NCBI RefSeq assembly: GCF_042767895.1
Contig: NC_091565.1
Coordinates: 30,560,735 to 30,583,306 of the forward strand
DNA length: 22,572 nt
Direction: 5' to 3'
From: Penaeus vannamei
Lineage: Eukaryota > Arthropoda > Malacostraca > Decapoda > Penaeidae
In this document: positions 1-9,975 of the stretch, piece by piece
Layout: every line of letters starts with the position of its first letter
How positions within the stretch are numbered: the stretch's first letter is position 1
Notes under the pieces: generated by a model
Seen by the model: only the letters and a program-made list of their open reading frames with translations
Told to the model about the DNA's origin: nothing
The model's database searches: none
Made by a program: the position numbers and the translations under genes

Positions 1-4
1 ATAC

Positions 5-69
<65 letters not shown>

Positions 70-78
70 GTATATATA

Positions 79-139
<61 letters not shown>

Positions 140-188
140 GTATATATGTATGTATATATATACATACATATATACATATATATATACG

Positions 189-239
<51 letters not shown>

Positions 240-251
240 GTATATATATAA
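1..251. repeat. (TA)n microsatellite with TACA/TATG variants
   Basis: Almost pure alternating TA with interspersed TACA, TATG and one ACGTATGTG interruption. The open frames on both strands are only Tyr/Ile alternations and are not genes. The tract is self-complementary and could extrude as a cruciform. About 140 bp of unremarkable AT-rich sequence follows before the next recognisable element. Confidence 0.97.
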
Positions 252-394
252 GCATTGACACAAATATTTGCATTGTTATAGTCTCTATGAAAATTGATTG
301 CAATAATATGTTAAACTGCAATAGATCTTGCTTCCATGATGACAATTTCAAGTGTGGCACTTCATAGATTTGTCATTTCTGTGTCAAAATGTAA

Positions 395-655
395 CAGATA
401 GACAAATTGACAAGTTCATCATTCATATGGTGATGCAATAGATACTTAGGTTAAATAGGCCTTTATTTTCGTTTTAAATAGAGATCGTCGAGGTGGAGGA
501 ACGGATAACGTGCTGGTCTAGTAATTCGTAGGCCCACGTTCGATCCTGTTCCAAGCCAAGTGTGGAATCACACGCAGGCCCACTTTTTGGTTTCATTTTT
601 TCTTTGTCGTTATAATTGCATTCATTTTTGCTGACATAAATTATAAAGGAAATTC
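395..655 (+). repeat. Element C, tRNA-like SINE module, plus-strand copy
   Basis: The core at 483-592 carries a box A-like stretch (TGGAGGAACGGATAACGTG) and a box B match (GTTCGATCC, fitting GWTCRANNC), followed by a conserved 3' part with TGTGGAATCACACG. The D and anticodon stems pair poorly, so this is a tRNA-derived relic and not a functional tRNA. Homology to the minus-strand copies in the repeat units (2421-2523, 8883-8990, 11231-11335, 20314-20420) extends well beyond the core on both sides, from the shared CATCATTCATATGGTGATGC upstream to the AATTGCATTCAT region downstream. This copy is therefore an inverted fragment of the larger unit and not an independent SINE insertion. Confidence 0.8.
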
Positions 656-740
656 AACTTAAACAACGGAGTAATAGGAAATGCTGAAATATATAATGTT
701 ATTTCAGGTACTCCAGACAAGTTTTAAGATTAACTGATAA

Positions 741-763
741 ATAAATAAATAAATAAATAAATA

Positions 764-830
<67 letters not shown>

Positions 831-870
831 GTATACATGCGTGCGTGCCTGCCTATATATGTGTGTATAT
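741..870. repeat. Compound microsatellite (AAAT)n-(AT)n-(ATGT)n
   Basis: About six ATAA units run into about 27 AT units, then ATGT and GTGC/GCCT variants. The next stretch, to about 1153, is ordinary AT-rich sequence in which I see no gene, tRNA or match to the other repeats in the window. Confidence 0.95.
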
Positions 871-1158
871 ATATATGTATATTTCCAAAAAGCAGTTTAT
901 CTTTTATGATAAATTTCCTCGTATTAACGTCTTATTGCAAACTGAAGCAGGAATAATACTTTGATAAACTTTTGAAGTGGTATTTTTGTGTTGAAATCAT
1001 AAAAGATTTTTTTTCGGAAAATATTTATATTATAGTCGAGGCGTGGAAGATGTGAATGGGCAACTATAATGAAGGATCGAGATTATTGTAAGCGAAATAA
1101 TTGTTCTGTTCCCAAGCCCAATAGCCTCACCTGTCTCTTGCTAACCAAACGTATGATA

Positions 1159-1347
1159 CAGTGCAAAAGTAGTAGTATTGATGCATATTATTATTTATAT
1201 ATAATATTACAATTATTACCTTGGCAGCTGTACTGCCTGCTTTGTCTACTTTGCATTTTTATTTCACGACGGACCATAAGGAGCATTCATTTATTTCATG
1301 ACCCTGTGAACTACAGTGACAACAGACCTTTCCAAATATATAGGTAA
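1159..1347 (+). other. Short open frame shared by four repeat units; probably not coding
   Basis: A frame of about 62 codons ending ...NRPFQIYR and a TAA stop is open here and at 8110-8298, 9980-10168 and 18773-18961. In U5 it is broken by small insertions near 21477 and 21506. The predicted peptide is Leu/Cys-rich in the middle (LLPWQLYCLxCLLCIF). Among the four intact copies I see four amino-acid-changing differences (Ala/Val, Leu/Ser, Leu/Val, Leu/Ser) and one silent one, so there is no sign of protein conservation. The frame ends inside TATAG/GTAAAC, which resembles a splice donor. I do not recognise the peptide. The frame is best read as a passenger of recent duplication. Confidence 0.25.
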
Positions 1348-1768
1348 ACATCAGGCTACTATAGAAAAAGAGAGATCATTCTTCTCTCCCATGAAATCGT
1401 ATTTCTTATCTGAAGTAGGCAAAGTGGAACGAAGATAACATTAACACCTTTTCTACTCCATCTTGATTTTTCTTTCTATCTCTTCATCACGTGTTCGTCC
1501 TCTTCTTCCTCCACCCATTCTTTGCTTCTCATCTCACTAATACAGCCATATGAGTATGAGAGGACTAACAGCAAAATTACGAAAACGCGCATAAACACCA
1601 ACAAACAACAAAGCAAATAAAAAAAACAATATCAGACACTCCAACTCCTTACTCCTTCGCATTGTAAACACCGGAGGAGACAGAAACAAAAGTAGAAAGA
1701 TATATGGAACGGAAGGTAAATAGATAGAAATACAAACAAAAATTATGCATAAAAATTACATTCTTGCA

Positions 1769-1811
1769 GTATCCGTCGCGTAGGAGGCGACTGTGCTGAC
1801 CACGACACCAC
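1769..1811 (-). repeat. tRNA-Arg(CCT)-derived fragment lacking box B (U1 copy)
   Basis: Read on the minus strand: box A-like TGGTGTCGTGGTCAGCAC, then a perfect 5-bp anticodon stem GTCGC/GCGAC around a CTCCTAC loop (anticodon CCT, Arg). The variable loop and most of the T arm, with box B, are absent when compared with the older copy at 6698-6769. It cannot be a complete internal Pol III promoter. Confidence 0.8.
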
Positions 1812-2420
1812 AAAAACATGTAATAGACAATAATTTCACTTAAATTATATTGTAGCTTTTACGAGCACACTTATATATGTGTCACTTGTGTATGTGATGT
1901 TACATGTGTTATTGTATACCTACCATATTGTATATGTGCCTCCACGTGAGTGTATCTTACTTTTGAATATGGTTTTGATACAGGAATACCATTTCGGTCA
2001 TGCTATAAAAAGACTCTGCAGTAGCACTAAATGATGACTGAGTCTGAAAAAAAACAGAACAGCAGCGCAAAACGCACACAAACACTTTAAATCCATACAG
2101 ACACAAAGAGAAGGAAAGAAATATAACATAGTGTGTATAGTGTATAACACTATGCAGTTTGCACCAAGATATTTCAAGATTTTAATACGGCGATGAAATT
2201 TATCATAACAAGAGATCAACTGTATATTGTAAATATATAAATACACATAACCATACATACATTCATTTGGTTAGATATCAGTTAACCATAGATATCAGGA
2301 TTAGCTAAAATTACATATGCTCGTATATCTTATCATTTCATATTACTTTTATTCCTCTACAATTCATATCAGCAGAAAGAAAATTATGAAATGAATACAA
2401 TTTAAAGAATATGAAACCAA

Positions 2421-2523
2421 AAGGTGGCCTACGTGTGATTCCACACTTGGCTTGGAACAGGATCGAACGCGGGCCTACGAATTACTAGACCAGCACGTTA
2501 TCCGTTCCTCCACCACGACGATC
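2421..2523 (-). repeat. Element C, tRNA-like SINE module (U1 copy)
   Basis: Minus-strand copy of the module described at 395-655, with box B GTTCGATCC retained on the minus strand. It sits inside the repeat unit in a constant position, between the GCTAAAATTACATATGCTCG segment and the GA-rich stretch. Confidence 0.8.
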
Positions 2524-2800
2524 TGTACTCATAGTGAAAATAACGGCTTATTTAACCTAAGTATCTATTGCATCACCATATGAATGATGAATTTGCACGT
2601 TTGTCTGTCTGATATACTTTTGACTCAGATCTGCCAGTTCTACGAGGTGCCAGTGGTTGGTAGATAGATATATAGATAATGATATAAAGGAGAGAAGTGA
2701 AAGAGAAAGAGAGAGTGAAAGATATATAGATAGAGAGAAGGGGATTGTGAAAGAGAGAGAGCAAACACGACTATAACCAATAAATGGAAACTAGAATTCG

Positions 2801-2892
2801 AAGTGGAGCTTAAAACACGGAAAACTATCATCGAAGGTTCTTAATACAGGGCTTCCCCATTTTCCCATAATTCTACCCATTTTCTGTGATGA
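2801..2892 (+). repeat. Internal tandem repeat of the unit, first copy
   Basis: The pattern AAGTGG-GCTTAAAACA, then CATCGAAGGTTCTTAA, GGGCTTCCCC and CCATTTTCT recurs in diverged form at 3174-3270 (AAGTGGGGCTTAAAACATTG ... CCATGTTCT). The two copies differ at many positions, so this duplication predates the copying of whole units. Unit U3 has lost this first copy. Confidence 0.75.
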
Positions 2893-3031
2893 TATAAGCA
2901 GGTTCCTGTGCCAGTCAACATGAATAGGTAAAACTGAGACTTTTTTTAATGTAATATACAGAAAACTAACATAATATTTCAAATGTTTACTGATAGCATG
3001 GCTTTCATTTATGTGTGTGTGTGTGTGAGCT

Positions 3032-3080
<49 letters not shown>

Positions 3081-3173
3081 AGATAGAAAGAGAGAGAGTG
3101 AAGAGCAAACATAAAAAATATGAAGAAAAAAATAGATAAATACAAATGAAGTAGATCCCATAAGAGGATAAAC

Positions 3174-3270
3174 TAAAGTGGGGCTTAAAACATTGAAAAG
3201 TATCGTTGAAAGTTCTTAACAATGGGCTTCCCCGTTTTCCTTTAAATTCTATCCATGTTCTATTATGATA
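3174..3270 (+). repeat. Internal tandem repeat of the unit, second copy
   Basis: Second, diverged copy of the 2801-2892 repeat. It is followed by GATATGTACAGGGTACAGG and by the terminal block of the unit. Confidence 0.75.
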
Positions 3271-3412
3271 TGTACAGGGTACAGGTTGAGTAAATCAACG
3301 AAAATTAATAATTAAAAATCATCCACACCTCAACACCTTCTTGAACAAAATGGTAATACACAAACAAATAAAAGTACATTTTAAATAATTACTGATATAT
3401 ATAGTACACGCA

Positions 3413-3414
<2 letters not shown>

Positions 3415-3475
<61 letters not shown>

Positions 3476-3535
3476 CATATATGCATATATATATATATAC
3501 ATATATGCATATATATTTATATATATATACATATA

Positions 3536-3604
<69 letters not shown>

Positions 3605-3648
3605 ATATACATATATATGTATATATACATATATATACATATATATAG
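3415..3648. repeat. (TA)n with TACATA/TGCATA variants, central to an inverted repeat
   Basis: About 230 bp of alternating TA with ordered ATGCATATA and ATACATATA interruptions, followed by a short GATA tract to about 3689. It lies between the two arms 3294-3396 and 3688-3798 and so forms the spacer of a palindromic structure. Confidence 0.95.
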
Positions 3649-3687
3649 ACAGATAAATAGATAGATAGATATAGATATAGATATATA

Positions 3688-3798
3688 GACAGCCTTGCTA
3701 TCAGTAATTATTTAAAATGTTCTTTTATTTGTTTGTATATCACCATTTCAAGAAGGTGTTAAGGTGTGGATGATTTTTAATTATTAATTTTCGTTGAT
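3688..3798 (-). repeat. Inverted copy of the unit's terminal block
   Basis: The reverse complement reads AACGAAAATTAATAATTAAA, CATCCACACCTCAACACCTT, then the AAATAATTACTGATAGCAAGGCTG end. It matches 3294-3396 of U1. The AGCAAGGCTGTC end is also seen at about 9871-9884 in U2, so this arm derives from a unit with the U2-type end. Confidence 0.9.
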
Positions 3799-3820
3799 AT
3801 ATATATATATATATATGTGT

Positions 3821-3866
<46 letters not shown>
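3799..3866. repeat. (TA)n-(TG)n microsatellite
   Basis: A short TA run followed by about 24 TG units, directly abutting the hairpin element. A matching TA/TG tract lies on its far side (about 4025-4141). Confidence 0.95.
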
Positions 3867-3869
<3 letters not shown>

Positions 3870-3991
3870 AACATTATAACCTCTCCGATCGGGATTCGAT
3901 CCCTCGCCGCCAATGCCCGTGAATGCAAGACGGTAGAGCGTGCATTGGCGGCGAGGGATCGAATCCCGATCGGAGAGGTTATAATGTTCAT
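3867..3991. repeat. Perfect hairpin: 50-bp inverted repeat with 25-nt centre and tRNA-like motifs
   Basis: Arm 1 (3867-3916) is the exact reverse complement of arm 2 (3942-3991); I compared all 50 positions and found no mismatch. The centre (3917-3941) contains a further small stem, CCGT...ACGG. On the plus strand the second half reads GGTAGAGCGT, which resembles the end of a tRNA D arm, and then GGATCGAATCCCG, a box B match (GATCGAATC fits GWTCRANNC). This suggests a tRNA-derived SINE end duplicated head to head. The element is GC-rich against its AT-rich surroundings and is inserted where the neighbouring inverted copy of the repeat unit is interrupted. Alternatives are a foldback transposon remnant or an assembly artefact of the hairpin type. 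Confidence 0.92.
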
Positions 3992-4024
3992 GATAAAAAT
4001 GCGGTATTGCATTATTCCATCTTT

Positions 4025-4034
4025 CATATATATG

Positions 4035-4081
<47 letters not shown>

Positions 4082-4141
4082 GTATATATATACATATATA
4101 TATAGTATATATATATATATTGTGTGTGTGTGTGTGTATGT
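4025..4141. repeat. (TA)n-(TG)n microsatellite
   Basis: Alternating TA with periodic TACA and TATG interruptions ending in a short TG run. It occupies the position that (TG)n/(TA)n holds in the repeat unit (3015-3076), here in inverted context. Confidence 0.95.
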
Positions 4142-4145
4142 ATAA

Positions 4146-4317
4146 AAGCCATGCTATTAGTAAATACTTTAAATATTCTGTTTTGCTTATTCATGTTGAC
4201 TGGCACACAGGAACCTGTCTATATCATCATAGGAAATGGGTAGAATTTAAAGGAAAAAGGGGAAGCCCTCTATTGAGAACCTTCGATGGCAATCTTTCAT
4301 ATTTTAAACTCCACTTT
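4146..4317 (-). repeat. Inverted copy of unit segment 2801-3003
   Basis: The reverse complement matches U1 from AAGTGGAG through GGTTCTTAA, GGGCTTCCCC, CAGGTTCCTGTGCCAGTCAA and CATGAATA to the GCATGGCTTT end. It is diverged by scattered substitutions and a few small indels. Together with 3688-3798 it makes a broken second arm of a large inverted repeat centred on the TA tract. Confidence 0.85.
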
Positions 4318-4686
4318 TGATTGTTTTCCTTTCGTATTCACAGGTATAGTAGTGAGATTTAGAATTTTGGGTTTAGAATCTTCAGTCTGTGAAAATCTGA
4401 CTGTAAACAAGGGAAGACCAGACATTTTTTATCCAAGAAAATTCTATTCGTCGAAGATAGAGGAAGATATTGGTTAGTAGACAGATACTGGGAAAGGAAA
4501 AAGTCCATCCACTTCGAAAGTGTTATATTTACCGAGTCATTTTGAATGTAATAACATCCGACAAAGGAAATGATAATGCACAAAGTGTCTTTCTTGCCGT
4601 TTTATATATTATTCGTATGATAGAATCAGTTTCTGAGTTCGTATGTCTGAACACTATCTGATTCTCTCTCTTTCGAAATTTAACTA

Positions 4687-4688
<2 letters not shown>
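4318..4688. other. Unique sequence without a recognised gene
   Basis: AT-rich, non-repetitive DNA. It begins with a pyrimidine stretch ending in CACAG/GT near 4342, which looks like a splice acceptor but has no supported exon after it. The open frames are at most 74 codons and I do not recognise any of them. Confidence 0.5.

Positions 4689-4770
<82 letters not shown>
4689..4770. repeat. (CT)n microsatellite
   Basis: About 40 uninterrupted CT units, flanked by pyrimidine-rich sequence. Confidence 0.98.
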
Positions 4771-5723
<953 letters not shown>

Positions 5724-5885
5724 GCAATGGAAGCAAACGCGAACGCCATCGTGCGACCTGCGTACCTGACGCCAGTCCACCCCCGCGTCTCCGCTAAGAC
5801 CAAGGAGGTTCTCAGTTGCTCAGCACCGCCTACACTTGCGATCCCAATCTCAGTAAATTTAATACTACTATCACCTTGGAAGTAG
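5724..5885. other. GC-rich unique segment, open on both strands, unidentified
   Basis: A compact segment (about 5724-5860) that is GC- and CpG-richer than its surroundings. The plus frame starting at ATG 5729 reads MEANANAIVRPAYLTP and continues to a TAG at about 5883. One minus-strand frame is also open through the whole segment, ending ...GRTMAFAFASIAG. Both have a balanced residue mix, unlike the repeat-derived frames elsewhere. I do not recognise either peptide. It could be an exon, a conserved noncoding RNA or a fragment of an unfamiliar mobile element. The flank after it is the old copy of the repeat unit. Confidence 0.35.
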
Positions 5886-6697
5886 TTCTAGTCAAAGATG
5901 AAAGTCGCTGTGAAATTAAATGCTTTCTCAGCAGTGTATATAGGTTTAAAAGAATACTCGTTTTGAAAATCATCAAATGAAATGTATATCAAATGGTATA
6001 GATGAAAATATATATACATATATACACATATAACTGAAAAAATAGTTTCAAGAGAAAAGAGAATAAAATGAAATATAGACAAGCAATCTTAGAAGATGAA
6101 TTACATCAATTCATCTCATTCGGTACAAACAGAAAATATAATGAAATGTAAACAAGAAATGCATCTCATACAGCACAAAATAGAATACATATGGTTAGCA
6201 CAGGATTCAGCTGTCTCAACTCAATAGTAGTAGTATTTCACACCTTGGTAGCTATACTGTCTGGTTTGTCAGATCATTCTTCTCTCCTAATCGTATTTCT
6301 TATATAAAGTAGGCAAAGTGTAACAAAGATAATACTAAGAAAGATAATAAAATGTGCTTCTTCCTTTGCCTCTTTCCTTCCTTCCACCTTTTCTACTCCG
6401 TCTTCATTTTTATTTATTTCTCTTCATCACTTGTTCGTCCTCCTCCCATATAAGCATATGCTTATGAGAGGACTAACAGCAAAATTGTGAAATCGCGCAT
6501 AAACACTAAGAAACAACCAAGCAATAAAAAATAATAATAATAAATGAAAAAATAAATAAATAAAACCCTCCGATTTCTTCATACTCCTTCGCATTGTAAA
6601 TACCGGAGAAAGAGACCGAAACAAAAGTAGAAATATATATGGAACGGTAGGTAAGTAGAGAGATGCAAACAGAAATTCATGCATAAAAATGCGATCT

Positions 6698-6769
6698 AGT
6701 ATTCGTCAAGACTTGAACCCGAGCCTGTCGCGTAGGAGGTGACTGTGCTTACCACTACACCACACACAC
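6698..6769 (-). repeat. tRNA-Arg(CCT)-like SINE head or pseudogene, near-complete cloverleaf
   Basis: On the minus strand: acceptor arms GTGTGTG and CGAATAC pair at six of seven positions counting G-U; D arm GTGT...GCAC; anticodon arm GTCAC/GCGAC with one mismatch around loop CTCCTAC (anticodon CCT, positions 6734-6736); T arm TCGGG-TTCAAGT-CTTGA, fully paired with two G-U. Box A TGGTGTAGTGGTAAGCAC and box B GGTTCAAGTCT are both present. No run of T follows closely, and the module continues into the repeat unit. It is therefore best read as the tRNA-derived head of a SINE and not as a free tRNA gene. A tRNA-Arg origin fits what I recall of octopus SINEs. Confidence 0.75.
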
Positions 6770-7034
6770 GTATAAAATTATTGATAATAGAATTATGTTT
6801 TAACTTTTACGAGAACACAGATTGCACTTGTGTATGTAATGTTACATGCATATATAAGTTGGTGAGTGTGCATGTACTTTGATTTGAAGATTAAGGTGTA
6901 TTAAACATTATTTTATGCCTACCATTACGCCGAAATATATCCAATCTTTAAAAAAAATCAAATGAAGTTACCAACCTTTTCAAATCCCTCTTCTCTTGGC
7001 TCCTCCAAAATCTTACTTTCCTAAAATATCCAGT

Positions 7035-7054
7035 AAAAAAAAAAAAAAAAAAAA
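7035..7054 (+). repeat. A20 homopolymer
   Basis: Twenty A within the old unit copy. U5 has only about six A at the matching position (near 22296), so this tract has expanded here. Confidence 0.9.
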
Positions 7055-7125
7055 TCTACCTATCTTCCTCCTTATCTCAACTAAGCATTGAGATAAAGAA
7101 AAATCCTGGAAAAATATAAAGCACG

Positions 7126-7537
7126 GTTTTTTTTTCTTTCTTTTCTGGACTTATTTTGTTGGTATGGCAACTGCTGTTACTATTATCGTTGTTATCAATA
7201 CTCTTCACTGACAATTTCATTAGAATACGTATTTCGAAATTACCAGCGAGTCATGTAGTTTTTTTCACAGGTGTTAACACTCTCGTTTGCAAGTCTATAT
7301 ACATTTGTCGAAATTTGCGGTCAAAGGAGTCAGCAGTAATTAGTTATTAATAAATCCCTCGATCTATCTCTCAATTCATATTTCCAAAAGTTATATAATT
7401 GCATTCGTTCACCCATAAATGTTTAAAATAAATTTCTCTATTACACTTTTCATCTCAAAGACTCCATTCGTTCATCTCGTGCGTGTTCCTCGACAACCAT
7501 CCATCAGATGATGTTGGAGAACTGTGCTGATATATCC
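7126..7537. other. Unique sequence without a recognised gene
   Basis: AT-rich DNA with no supported gene. A 27-bp stretch here (7386-7412, GTTATATAATTGCATTCGTT core) recurs inside flank F at 7576-7602 with few differences, so the edge of F has been partly duplicated. Confidence 0.5.
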
Positions 7538-8110
<573 letters not shown>

Positions 8111-8882
8111 AGTGCAAAAGTAGTAGTATTGATGTATATTATTATTTATATATAATATCACAATTATTACCTTGGCAGCTGTACTGCCTGGTTTGTCTAC
8201 TTTGCATTTTTATTTCACGACGGACCATAAGGAGCATTCATTCATTTCATGACCCTGTGAACTACAGTGACAACAGACCTTTCCAAATATATAGGTAAAC
8301 ATCAGGCTACTATAGAAAACGAGAGATCATTCTTCTCTCCCATGAAATCGTATCTCTTATCTGAAGTAGGCAAAGTGGAACGAAGATAATATTAACACCT
8401 TTTCTACTCCATCTTGATTTTTCTATCTCTTCATCACGTGTTCGTATATATATATGTATCTTACTTTTGAATATGGTTTTGATACAGGAATACCATTTCG
8501 GTCATTCTATAAAAAGACTCTGCAGTAGCACTAAATGATGGCTGAGTCTGAAGAAAAAGGACAGCAGCGCAAAACGGTCACAAACACTTTAAATCCATAT
8601 ACAGACACATAGTGTGTATAGTGTATAACACTATGCAGTTTGCACCAAGATATTTCAAGATTTTAATACGGCGATGAAATTTATCATAACAAAAGATCAA
8701 CTGTATATTGTAAATATATAAATACACATATAACCATACAACAGCTAACCATAGATATCAGGATTAGCTAAAATTACATATGCTCGTATATCTTATCATT
8801 TCATATTACGTTTATTCCTCTACAATTCATATCAGCAGAAAGAAAATTATGAAAAAATACAATTTAAAGAAAATGAAACAAA

Positions 8883-8990
8883 AAGGTGACCTACGTGTGA
8901 TTCCACACTTGGCTTGGAACAGGATCGAACGTGGGCCTACGAATTACTAGACCAGCACGTTATCCGTTCCTCCACCTCGATGATCTCTAC
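8883..8990 (-). repeat. Element C, tRNA-like SINE module (U2 copy)
   Basis: Minus-strand copy with box B GTTCGATCC intact and the same flanks as in U1. Confidence 0.8.
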
Positions 8991-9489
8991 TTATTTGAAA
9001 AATAACGGCCTCTTTAACCTAAGTATCTATTGCATCACCATATGAATGATGAACTTGCATGTTTGTCTGTCTGATATACTTTTGACTCAGATCTACCTGT
9101 TCTACGAAGTGCCAGTGGTTGGTAGATATATAGACAGATAAAGATATAAAGGAGAGAAATGAAAGAGAAAGAGAGAGAGAGAGAAGGGGGTTGTGAAAGA
9201 GAAAGCAAACACGACTATGACCAATAAATGGAAACTAGAAATCGAAGTGGAGCTTAAAACACGAAAAACTATCATCGAAGGTTCTTAATACAGAGCTTCC
9301 CTATTTTCCCATAATTCTGCCCATTTTCTGTGATGAAATAAGCAGGTTCCTGTGCCAGTCAACATGAATAGGTAAAACAGTGAGATTTTTTTTTTATGTA
9401 ATATACAGAAAACTAACAAATATTTCAAATGTTTACTGATAGCATGGCTTTCATTTATGTTTGTGTATGTGTGTGTGTGTGTGTGTGCT

Positions 9490-9492
<3 letters not shown>

Positions 9493-9555
<63 letters not shown>

Positions 9556-9562
9556 TATATAT
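9493..9562. repeat. (TA)n microsatellite in U2
   Basis: About 30 TA units following a short (TG)n run. The homologous tracts in U1 (3035-3076) and U4 (about 20928-20988) differ in length. Confidence 0.95.
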
Positions 9563-9897
9563 AAAGAGATAGAAAGAGAGTGATGAGCAAACATAAAATT
9601 ATGAAGAAAAAAATAGATAAATACTAATGAAGTAGATCCCTTAAGAGGATAAACTAAAGTGGGGCTTAAAACATTGAAAAGTATCGTTGAAAGTTCTTAA
9701 CAATGGGCTTCCCCGTTTTCCTTTAAATTCTATCCATGTTCTATGATGATATGTAGAGGGTACAGGTTGAGTAAATCAACGAAAATTAATAATTAAAAAT
9801 CATCCACACCTCAACACCTTCTTGAAATGGTAATACACAAACAAATAAAAGTACATTTTAAATAATTACTGATAGCAAGGCTGTCTTATACACGAAT

Positions 9898-9975
9898 GTA
9901 CCCTGTACATATCATCATAGAACATGCATAGAATTTAAAGGAAAACGGGGAAGCCCATTGTTAAGAACTTTCAAT
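9898..9975 (-). repeat. Inverted terminus at the U2/U3 junction
   Basis: The reverse complement matches 9685-9763 of the same unit (GAAAGTTCTTAAC, GGGCTTCCCCG, TTTCCTTTAAATTCTA). This gives an imperfect inverted repeat with about 130 bp between the arms. The K segment of U3 begins exactly where this arm stops. The same arrangement is found at 21331-21408. Confidence 0.88.

Larger units (their letters stand above)
1154..3417 (+). repeat. 2-kb repeat unit, copy U1 (most complete copy)
   Basis: This is the longest ungapped copy of a noncoding unit found five times here (U1 1154, U2 8111, U3 9975, U4 18773, U5 21409). In order it holds: a K segment starting GTGCAAAAGTAGTAG and ending at TATAGGTAAACATCAGG; a pyrimidine-rich stretch with TTCGTCCTCTTC; a tRNA-Arg-derived fragment on the minus strand (1769-1811); a segment with GATACAGGAATACC; element C on the minus strand (2421-2523); a GA-rich stretch; two diverged copies of a roughly 95-bp repeat (2801-2892 and 3174-3270) separated by (TG)n/(TA)n; and a terminal block ending ATAATTACTGATA and ACACGCAGCATATA. 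It lacks obvious terminal inverted repeats, long terminal repeats, or transposase or reverse-transcriptase reading frames. I do not recognise the family. Confidence 0.9.
5886..7125 (+). repeat. Old, diverged copy of flank F plus repeat unit
   Basis: The segment 5895-6200 matches flank F of U2 and U4 (AAATGCTTTCTCAG, AGAATACTCGTTTTG, CAAATGGTATA, GGTTAGCACAGGATTCAG). A shortened K segment follows (CCTTGGTAGCTATACTGTCTG at 6244), then GATCATTCTTCTCTCCTAAT, the ACACCTTTTCTACT / TTCGTCCTCC stretch, GCGCATAAACACTAAG, a tRNA-Arg-like module, and a tail (6917-7125) matching 22181-22367 of U5. Divergence is much higher than among U1-U5, and large parts of K are missing. It keeps features lost in the younger copies, notably box B of the tRNA-like module. 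Confidence 0.85.
8111..9974 (+). repeat. 2-kb repeat unit, copy U2
   Basis: Same order as U1 but with a deletion of roughly 450 bp near 8444, joining CACGTGTTCGT to GTATCTTACTTTTG with a short TATA insert. The deletion removes the region that carries the tRNA-Arg-like module in other units. Element C, the GA-rich stretch, both internal tandem repeats and the terminal block are present. It ends not in the U1/U3-type ACACGCAGCATATA but in an inverted piece (9898-9975) that abuts U3. Confidence 0.9.

Noticed and set aside
1154..3417. Repeat unit as an LTR retrotransposon, viral insertion or DNA transposon
   Set aside because: No long terminal repeats, no terminal inverted repeats at the unit ends, no primer-binding site and no protein remnants resembling reverse transcriptase, integrase or transposase were recognised.
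3867..3991. Functional tRNA gene inside the hairpin
   Set aside because: Box B and a D-arm end are present, but there is no anticodon arm and no acceptor stem of tRNA type; the pairing is the long inverted repeat instead.
6450..6465. 16-bp perfect palindrome ATAAGCATATGCTTAT
   Set aside because: Sister copies of this position are not palindromic (CCATATGAGTATGAG), so it arose by point changes in one old copy and is unlikely to be a conserved site.
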